From: Bacillota bacterium
Lineage (GTDB): Bacteria > Bacillota > Clostridia > Lachnospirales > Lachnospiraceae
Length of the DNA stretch: 64,000 bases
Direction of reading: 5' to 3'
Assembly (NCBI GenBank): GCA_023391695.1
Contig: JAEWAK010000037.1
Span: forward strand, 310,001-374,000
The notes under the pieces: generated by a model
What the model was told of the DNA's origin: nothing
The model's database searches: none
What the model saw: the letters and a program-made list of their open reading frames with translations, nothing else
Program-made: the position numbers and the translations under genes
In this document: piece by piece, positions 63,511 through 64,000 of the stretch
Layout of the letters: every line of letters starts with the position of its first letter
How positions within the stretch are numbered: position 1 is the stretch's first letter

Positions 63511-63731
63511 AAATTTTCTTTTCTCCCCCTACCTGGTAAATAAAAAATTTAAATGATTCTTTTCTTAAATAAATACGTCTGTTTCAATATCCTTCTATAT
63601 GGAATATTTATTAATCTACCTTAGATATTATCATACAACTAATTACCATTTTTATCCTTTCATAAATTGCTATTTATTAATCAATAATTGCTATTGCTGT
63701 CTTCTATCCGTCAATACCCTAACTCATTCAA

Positions 63732-63814
63732 AAGGGACTGCTGCAAAATCTTAAACTTATAAAACTTACACTCTTCCGTAAGTAATATAACTAAGACTTT
63801 TGCAGCAATCCCTT
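63732..63814 (-). terminator. Long-stem terminator after the kinase gene
   Basis: AAGGGACTGCTGCAAAATC pairs with GACTTTTGCAGCAATCCCTT, enclosing ACTTAC/GTAAGT. It belongs to the GGCTGCTGCAAAA hairpin family also seen at 45323-45388; a single arm occurs near 59396. Confidence 0.75.
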
Positions 63815-63833
63815 AATATATAAATATATATAA

Positions 63834-64000
63834 TTACTCGGCCATGCGGTCAAACATATTCTTTAAGCTTGGATATAAATCCTTGAATACGTCGTATTTC
63901 TTGTTATACAATGCAACGATTTCCGGATCCTGTTCCGTAGTTTCGATTACCGTGATCAGCTTTCCGGCGGCTTCTTCCACGGTTGCATATTTACCGCAGC
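63834..64000 (-). CDS. Xylulokinase-like FGGY kinase, C-terminal end (5' part beyond window)
   Basis: About 54 codons, ending in TAA at 63834-63836: CGKYATVEEAAGKLITVIET, DPEIVALYNKKYDVFKDLYP, SLKNMFDRMAE. The pattern YxxKYxxFKxLYPxLKxxF is the C-terminal signature of xylulokinases, which phosphorylate D-xylulose. Only the tail is visible, so another FGGY sugar kinase is possible. It fits the adjacent xylanase. Confidence 0.75.
   Translation of the reverse strand, partial: CGKYATVEEAAGKLITVIETTEQDPEIVALYNKKYDVFKDLYPSLKNMFDRMAE

Noticed and set aside
1..64000. Transfer RNA genes
   Set aside because: A few GTTCGA-like strings were inspected, but none has a cloverleaf or CCA-proximal pairing.

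Overview
The window looks like chromosomal DNA from a Lachnospiraceae-type Clostridia bacterium. Support for this comes from moderate-to-low GC, strong AGGAGG-like ribosome sites with short spacing, many binding-protein ABC importers for sugars, an ECF vitamin-type importer with fused ATPases, a CdaR-type regulator, an AraC/YesN regulator with a membrane sensor, a eukaryote-type HisA, and GGCTGCTGCAAAA-type intergenic hairpins. Nearly all genes from 1 to 56.6 kb lie on the minus strand; the main exception is the AraC-type regulator at 14.7-17.0 kb. I see no rRNA, tRNA, CRISPR array, intact prophage or intact insertion sequence.

Layout. 1-3.6 kb: two ATPases and the binding lipoprotein of an oligopeptide-type ABC importer, cut by the window edge. 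3.75-4.5 kb: its promoter, an array of four hairpin-rich repeats, and a dead aldehyde dehydrogenase tail. 4.5-8.9 kb: an ECF importer operon ending in a SAM hydroxide adenosyltransferase. 9.0-9.3 kb: a small graveyard of gene ends. 9.3-17 kb: an RpiB-like isomerase, an ADP-ribosylglycohydrolase-like enzyme and a sugar ABC importer, divergent from an AraC-family sensor-regulator. 17.5-24.7 kb: housekeeping genes (purC-purF-purB, Hsp33, a methyltransferase, eukaryote-type hisA).

24.9-53.1 kb holds two adjacent carbohydrate/sugar-acid regions. The first has a CdaR regulator, glycerate kinase, a TIM-barrel isomerase, a D-2-hydroxyacid dehydrogenase, a sugar ABC importer and two glycosidase-like proteins. 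The second has a GarR-like dehydrogenase, a DapA-family aldolase/lyase, a dipeptide-type ABC importer, a mannonate-dehydratase-like enzyme, a PrpR-type regulator with a wrecked AAA+ core, a glycosidase-like protein and an FAD oxidoreductase. Together they read as uptake of a uronate- or aldarate-containing saccharide, and its conversion through 2-keto-3-deoxy acids, pyruvate and a C3 acid to phosphoglycerate. Between and inside the regions lie a decayed IS1182-like transposase, an 88-bp palindromic element, and a repeat family that places a conserved 26-codon mini-ORF and ribosome-binding sites directly in front of catabolic genes.

53.5-60.9 kb: a DedA protein, an OmpR/HisKA two-component pair divergent from a broken ABC-2 exporter with an 11-bp-phased direct repeat in front of it, small membrane proteins, and an XRE regulator with a probable operator. 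61.2-64 kb: a SUMF1-domain lipoprotein with a dead paralogue fragment, a compact secreted GH11 xylanase, and the C-terminus of a xylulokinase-like kinase, so a xylan/xylose theme runs off the right edge.

The best candidates for something undescribed are the mini-ORF repeat cassettes (33.4-34.8 kb), the covarying three-hairpin repeats (3.84-4.23 kb), the ATPase-dead PrpR-type regulator (42.2-44.1 kb), and the coupling of a SAM-cleaving enzyme to an ECF importer.
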